Of a stretch of DNA of 64,000 bases, positions 61,195 to 64,000 are shown piece by piece. The notes under the pieces were generated by a model. The model was not told the DNA's origin. It was given only the letters and a program-made list of their open reading frames with translations, and searched no databases. The translations under genes and the position numbers were made by a program. Source of the DNA: Paenibacillus_E oryzisoli_A (GTDB lineage Bacteria > Bacillota > Bacilli > Paenibacillales > NBRC-103111); assembly GCF_050467285.1 (NCBI RefSeq), contig NZ_JBCMUN010000013.1:1-64000 (forward strand), read 5' to 3'. Numbering within the stretch: the stretch's first letter is position 1; each line of letters begins with the position of its first letter.

Positions 61195-63081
61195 TTATTT
61201 GACTTCAACGATACATTTATAAATGGTTCCGTATTTGTTGCTTACAGCCGTGATCATGGCGGTTCCTGCTTTCACTGCAGTGACGAGCCCAGTTGTAGGA
61301 TTAATTGTAGCCACAGCAGGCGTGTCAGAAGTCAAAGTAAGTGTATCGATGCTTGGCGTTGATGCTCCCCCGCCCATGGTCAGGTCGTACTTGAGTGTTG
61401 TCGTGTTTCCTACGTTCAGTCCAATCGTCGGTAAAGTGACATCCACAGTCGTAGGCAATTGATTCGTTCCGTACGTTACTGACATAACAGAACTAACTAA
61501 TGGTTCAATTTCGCTGCTCGCGATTTTTGAGAAGCCAATTGCTGCTAGACCAGGCTGTTTATATGTATAGTTAAACAACGCATTCCCACTATGATCAACG
61601 ACAACCGATGGATATTCATAGGTCTCTCCGTTATTCATACCGTCTTTAATCATGACTTGCTTCCAGGTCTCCCCTTCGTCGGAAGAGCGTAATAAGGTGA
61701 AAGAGCTTCTATTTCCGTCTTGTTGAGGCTTGACTACGCCTCGCGAGGTCTCTTGATTGGTAGCCAGCAGCCAGTCGCCATTTGGAAGCTTGGAAAGTTC
61801 AAAACCGCCATCATTTTTCAAATAAGGATCCACTTTCGGAACACTCCACGTTACGCCCTTATCGGTTGACTCCGAGTATGTCGTATGCCATGCCATGCGT
61901 CCGTTTCTGCCATCTAACTTCCCGCTTCTGAAATAACCGCGAATCGTACCGTCTGCCTTTTCAATCAGCGAGCCTTGAATCGTACCTGATCCAACAATTG
62001 GCTCACTAAATTTCCAGGTGATGCCGTGATCGTCGGTATATGCGCAAACGGAATTGGATAACGAATCTGAATATAACGGTAAAATCAATCTGGTTTTGCC
62101 ATTGCCAAGTGAGACTTCAATTGGTTTATTTTTCGTTTGCCATCCAAGTCTACGGTACATGGCGCCAAAAGCAGCAACGTTATTATCCGCACCAGCAGCG
62201 CGTTCTATTGAATTTTTAATAGCTGGCGGCTCGTATTTGGAATAACCGCCACTGCCATTCGGTGTAAAGACCCCCGTAGTAAGCAGATTGATGATTTCAT
62301 TCGTTCTGCCATCATAGACATCGTCGTAAGGCTCTTCTGCTTTCAAATAGGTAATGTACTGATCATATTTATTTCTCATCGAGACAACAAAGCCGTCTGT
62401 AATATAACGTGTATCACTCGGATTGAATTTCGAAGTTACAGATACATACTTGGATGGGGCAAGATAAGTGGCATCCGTTACGGTAGAACTGACTGCACTT
62501 GGCAGTACATACTTAATTTCAGAACCTTTGATGCTATAGTTCCACGTTCCATTGGAGAACGAGCCTTTGCCAACCATGCCATCTCCAACATTGGTGTACA
62601 ATGGCTGCGGGAAGTGCCATTTCGGATTGCCGCCATTGCGAACAGCATACTCATAATTGCCTATATCTGCATACATATACTTTGTTTGTGTCGATACCCA
62701 TTGTCCATTGTATATGACACCGTAGAACAACCAGAGTCTTGCTTGGCTATCTACAAAAAGGACCGGGTTGTTATCAGGGAAATCCCATGTATCATAAACG
62801 ACGAATGGCTGTGTCCATGTTGTCCCACCATCATTAGAACGGGCACCGAGTAATTTAGTCTGGTTCCCATCTCTTTCTCCAGCTCCACTAAACCATACAG
62901 AGAATAGGGTGTGATCCGGCAGTTCCACCATCGTGGAACCGTGGTTGGCAATGGTGTCGAATGGCATCATTTGTGAATGGGTAATCCCCTCCAATGCTGC
63001 TGCATCCACAACGACAGAACCAAACGTACTCATAGCTAAGCTGACAGACAATACGAGGCCTAAACGTTTCATCTTCTTCAA
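61195..63081 (-). CDS. Secreted sialidase-like (Asp-box) protein
   Basis: The 628-residue protein has a signal peptide (to about residue 27), a sialidase-like propeller with Asp boxes SNDGGTTW, STDKGVTW and SSDEGETW, and a C-terminal Big2 domain (about 535-628). It lacks SLH domains, so it should be released or loosely bound. The N-terminal half is paralogous to the SLH protein that follows (HGSTMVELPDHTLFSVWFSGAGERD versus a near-identical stretch there). The TTG start has AAAGGG at suitable spacing; an ATG three codons later is possible. It is transcribed from promoter module B. Confidence 0.78.
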   Translation of the reverse strand: MKKMKRLGLVLSVSLAMSTFGSVVVDAAALEGITHSQMMPFDTIANHGSTMVELPDHTLFSVWFSGAGERDGNQTKLLGARSNDGGTTWTQPFVVYDTWDFPDNNPVLFVDSQARLWLFYGVIYNGQWVSTQTKYMYADIGNYEYAVRNGGNPKWHFPQPLYTNVGDGMVGKGSFSNGTWNYSIKGSEIKYVLPSAVSSTVTDATYLAPSKYVSVTSKFNPSDTRYITDGFVVSMRNKYDQYITYLKAEEPYDDVYDGRTNEIINLLTTGVFTPNGSGGYSKYEPPAIKNSIERAAGADNNVAAFGAMYRRLGWQTKNKPIEVSLGNGKTRLILPLYSDSLSNSVCAYTDDHGITWKFSEPIVGSGTIQGSLIEKADGTIRGYFRSGKLDGRNGRMAWHTTYSESTDKGVTWSVPKVDPYLKNDGGFELSKLPNGDWLLATNQETSRGVVKPQQDGNRSSFTLLRSSDEGETWKQVMIKDGMNNGETYEYPSVVVDHSGNALFNYTYKQPGLAAIGFSKIASSEIEPLVSSVMSVTYGTNQLPTTVDVTLPTIGLNVGNTTTLKYDLTMGGGASTPSIDTLTLTSDTPAVATINPTTGLVTAVKAGTAMITAVSNKYGTIYKCIVEVK

Positions 63082-63115
63082 ATTGGGGCACGCCCTTTCA
63101 TGATTGTTTTGATTT

Positions 63116-63129
63116 TGTAACCGCTTGCA
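63116..63129 (-). promoter_or_regulatory. Candidate CcpA (cre) site upstream of the sialidase-like operon
   Basis: The minus strand reads TGCAAGCGGTTACA, which differs from the cre consensus at one position. It lies in the 5' leader, 35 bases before the TTG start and downstream of the -10 at 63213. A roadblock mode of catabolite repression is plausible for a glycan-degrading operon. Confidence 0.55.
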
Positions 63130-63212
63130 TCAAAAATAGTGAATCCCCATAATTCCCTAGTTTGATTTCATGGACTGAATCCCCCTATGTATTCGGTTTG
63201 TTTTACATGAGG

Positions 63213-63317
63213 ATCATAGCACAGCATTTTTGAGCATTTGAATATCCAAAAAGGCGATTAAAGTACCGCTTTTCCACTATTTGAACCGTGATTCATTTCT
63301 CCACTTTGATGCAAAAA
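63213..63317 (-). promoter_or_regulatory. Promoter module B, shared with the ABC/GH38 operon
   Basis: This is the counterpart of the module at 58058-58162, of the same length and order, ending in the -10 TATGAT (63213-63218). The 429-base gap between the PfkB and sialidase-like genes holds, in transcription order, the PfkB terminator, this module and a cre-like site; no gene is seen. Confidence 0.7.
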
Positions 63318-63452
63318 GTCGAATTACACGATACACATAACAGGGGTCAAATGGTCACACGCCTTCGTTTCCATGCTCCATTTTTCCACGTATGACTCAT
63401 ATTTCTTCATAATTAATGATTCATTTAACCTCGTCGCGTTGAGTCTTAAAGA

Positions 63453-63504
63453 GAAAACGACCTATTCCCGCAAGCTCCTTCATGGAGTGGGTCATAGGCC
63501 GTTT
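63453..63504 (-). terminator. Intrinsic terminator after the PfkB kinase gene
   Basis: AAACGGCCTAT and ATAGGTCGTTT form the base of a long stem, with an inner CTCCATGAAGGAG part. TTTTCTCTTTAAG follows on the minus strand. It begins a few bases after the kinase stop. Confidence 0.75.
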
Positions 63505-63510
63505 CCTGCT

Positions 63511-64000
63511 TCATAACTGCAAACTCGCTACGATCTCCTCGGGCGTCGCAGTACCTGTCATGCCGATCTTCCGGACAACAATAGCAGCGGTTGCATGCGC
63601 GAAAGCCATGGCCTCCATGCCGCTTGCGCCACATCCAAGTGCGCATAACAGGGCGGACGCGAAGCAATCTCCGGCTCCGACAATATCCAGCGGGGGGTCA
63701 GCCTTGCGCGCGCCTGCCCAATAAGCTCGGCCTTCTTCAATCCAGATCGAGCCCTTATCCCCCAAAGTCAGACAGCAGGGTGCCCCCGTATGGCCCGCTA
63801 ACTTTCTGGCAGCAGACAGCCAGCGTTCCCAGCCACCAGCATGCGGATCCAGCCCTGGCTCCGCCCAACGAAGCGCTTCGACTTCATTCGGCTTGGCGAT
63901 AATGCCCTTGAACGCGCCGATCCGGTCGCGACTGTCCAGCACAACGATCTTCCCCTGCTGCGCCCAATAGTCAAGCCGCTCTCGTACAGCCTGACCGATG
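63511..64000 (-). CDS. PfkB-family carbohydrate kinase, C-terminal part (runs off right edge)
   Basis: The frame is open to the window edge, so the 5' part of the gene is missing. The visible 162 codons hold the PfkB C-terminal half: VLDSRDR, AKPNEVEA, LTLGDKGS and the catalytic signature DIVGAGDCFASALLCALG with the anion-hole GAGD motif and catalytic aspartate. The DSRDR...KPNEVE pattern resembles the HldE/RfaE heptose-kinase branch, but ribokinase-like sugar kinases remain possible. A terminator separates it from the sialidase-like operon. Confidence 0.85.
   Translation of the reverse strand, partial: IGQAVRERLDYWAQQGKIVVLDSRDRIGAFKGIIAKPNEVEALRWAEPGLDPHAGGWERWLSAARKLAGHTGAPCCLTLGDKGSIWIEEGRAYWAGARKADPPLDIVGAGDCFASALLCALGCGASGMEAMAFAHATAAIVVRKIGMTGTATPEEIVASLQL

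Noticed and set aside
50281..64000. Complete sialic acid catabolic (nan) cluster
   Set aside because: Only an atypical NanA-family aldolase, sialidase-like proteins and a partial PfkB kinase are present; nanE, a NanK-type ROK kinase and nagA/nagB are not seen, so the name is not applied.

Overview
The window looks like a chromosomal segment of a Paenibacillus-type bacterium (Paenibacillaceae, Bacillota). The support is family level: many three-SLH surface proteins, a bacillithiol deacetylase with YojF, carbohydrate ABC importers lacking their own ATPase, 7TMR-DISM kinases, membrane-bound AraC regulators, GlpP antitermination, and strong GGAGG ribosome sites with frequent TTG/GTG starts. No transposase, integrase, CRISPR array or tRNA gene was seen. 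Nearly all genes are on the minus strand.

Left part (1-16.2 kb). The left edge is the promoter and leader of what should be an rRNA operon running off the window on the minus strand (two tandem promoters and a boxA-like element). Housekeeping and accessory genes follow: an aromatic-acid-exporter-like membrane protein, a DUF84 NTPase, a membrane-anchored GDPD, a VOC protein, an array of short palindromes, and a secreted LRR/stalk-domain protein. Then comes a compact NAD salvage cluster (ADP-ribosylglycohydrolase, NadR, PnuC, and a NrtR-type Nudix regulator with a candidate shared operator), arylamine N-acetyltransferase, CbiA, an acyl-CoA dehydrogenase-like protein, BshB2-YojF, a DUF805 protein and a frameshifted methyltransferase relic.

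Surface and signalling island (16.2-31.8 kb). Three large exported proteins stand together: a seven-repeat (probable beta-propeller) protein ending in a dockerin, an SLH protein carrying two cohesin domains, and an SLH protein with NHL-like, InlB-like and Big2 domains. They are bracketed by two two-component systems whose kinases share the same 7TMR-DISM type of input domain; one is a very large hybrid with two kinase modules paired with a BTAD-type response regulator. The adjacent cohesin and dockerin genes (4 bases apart, probably translationally coupled) suggest a two-part cell-wall-anchored complex.

Glycerophosphodiester / glycerol-3-phosphate block (34-44.1 kb). This holds two GDPDs flanking a lipoprotein, a Ugp-like ABC importer, an MgtC-family protein, GlpD, a clear GlpP-controlled terminator/antiterminator leader, GlpP and a HAD-IIA phosphatase. 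The HAD gene is preceded by a strong promoter and a roughly 110-nt leader ending in a terminator with an almost continuous stem of about 30 bp.

Glycan utilisation block (44.3-64 kb). An AraC regulator and a phytanoyl-CoA dioxygenase-like protein precede a locus with two paralogous substrate-binding lipoproteins, a membrane AraC regulator, GH38 alpha-mannosidase, a DapA/NanA-family aldolase, two ABC permeases, two sialidase-like (Asp-box) exoproteins, one SLH-anchored through a 9-bp-repeat linker, and a partial PfkB kinase at the right edge. The promoters of the ABC operon and of the sialidase-like operon share a 105-bp gap-free module, probably the target of the locus regulator. This conserved module, the cohesin/dockerin pair and the leader RNA before the HAD gene are the main points for a second look.
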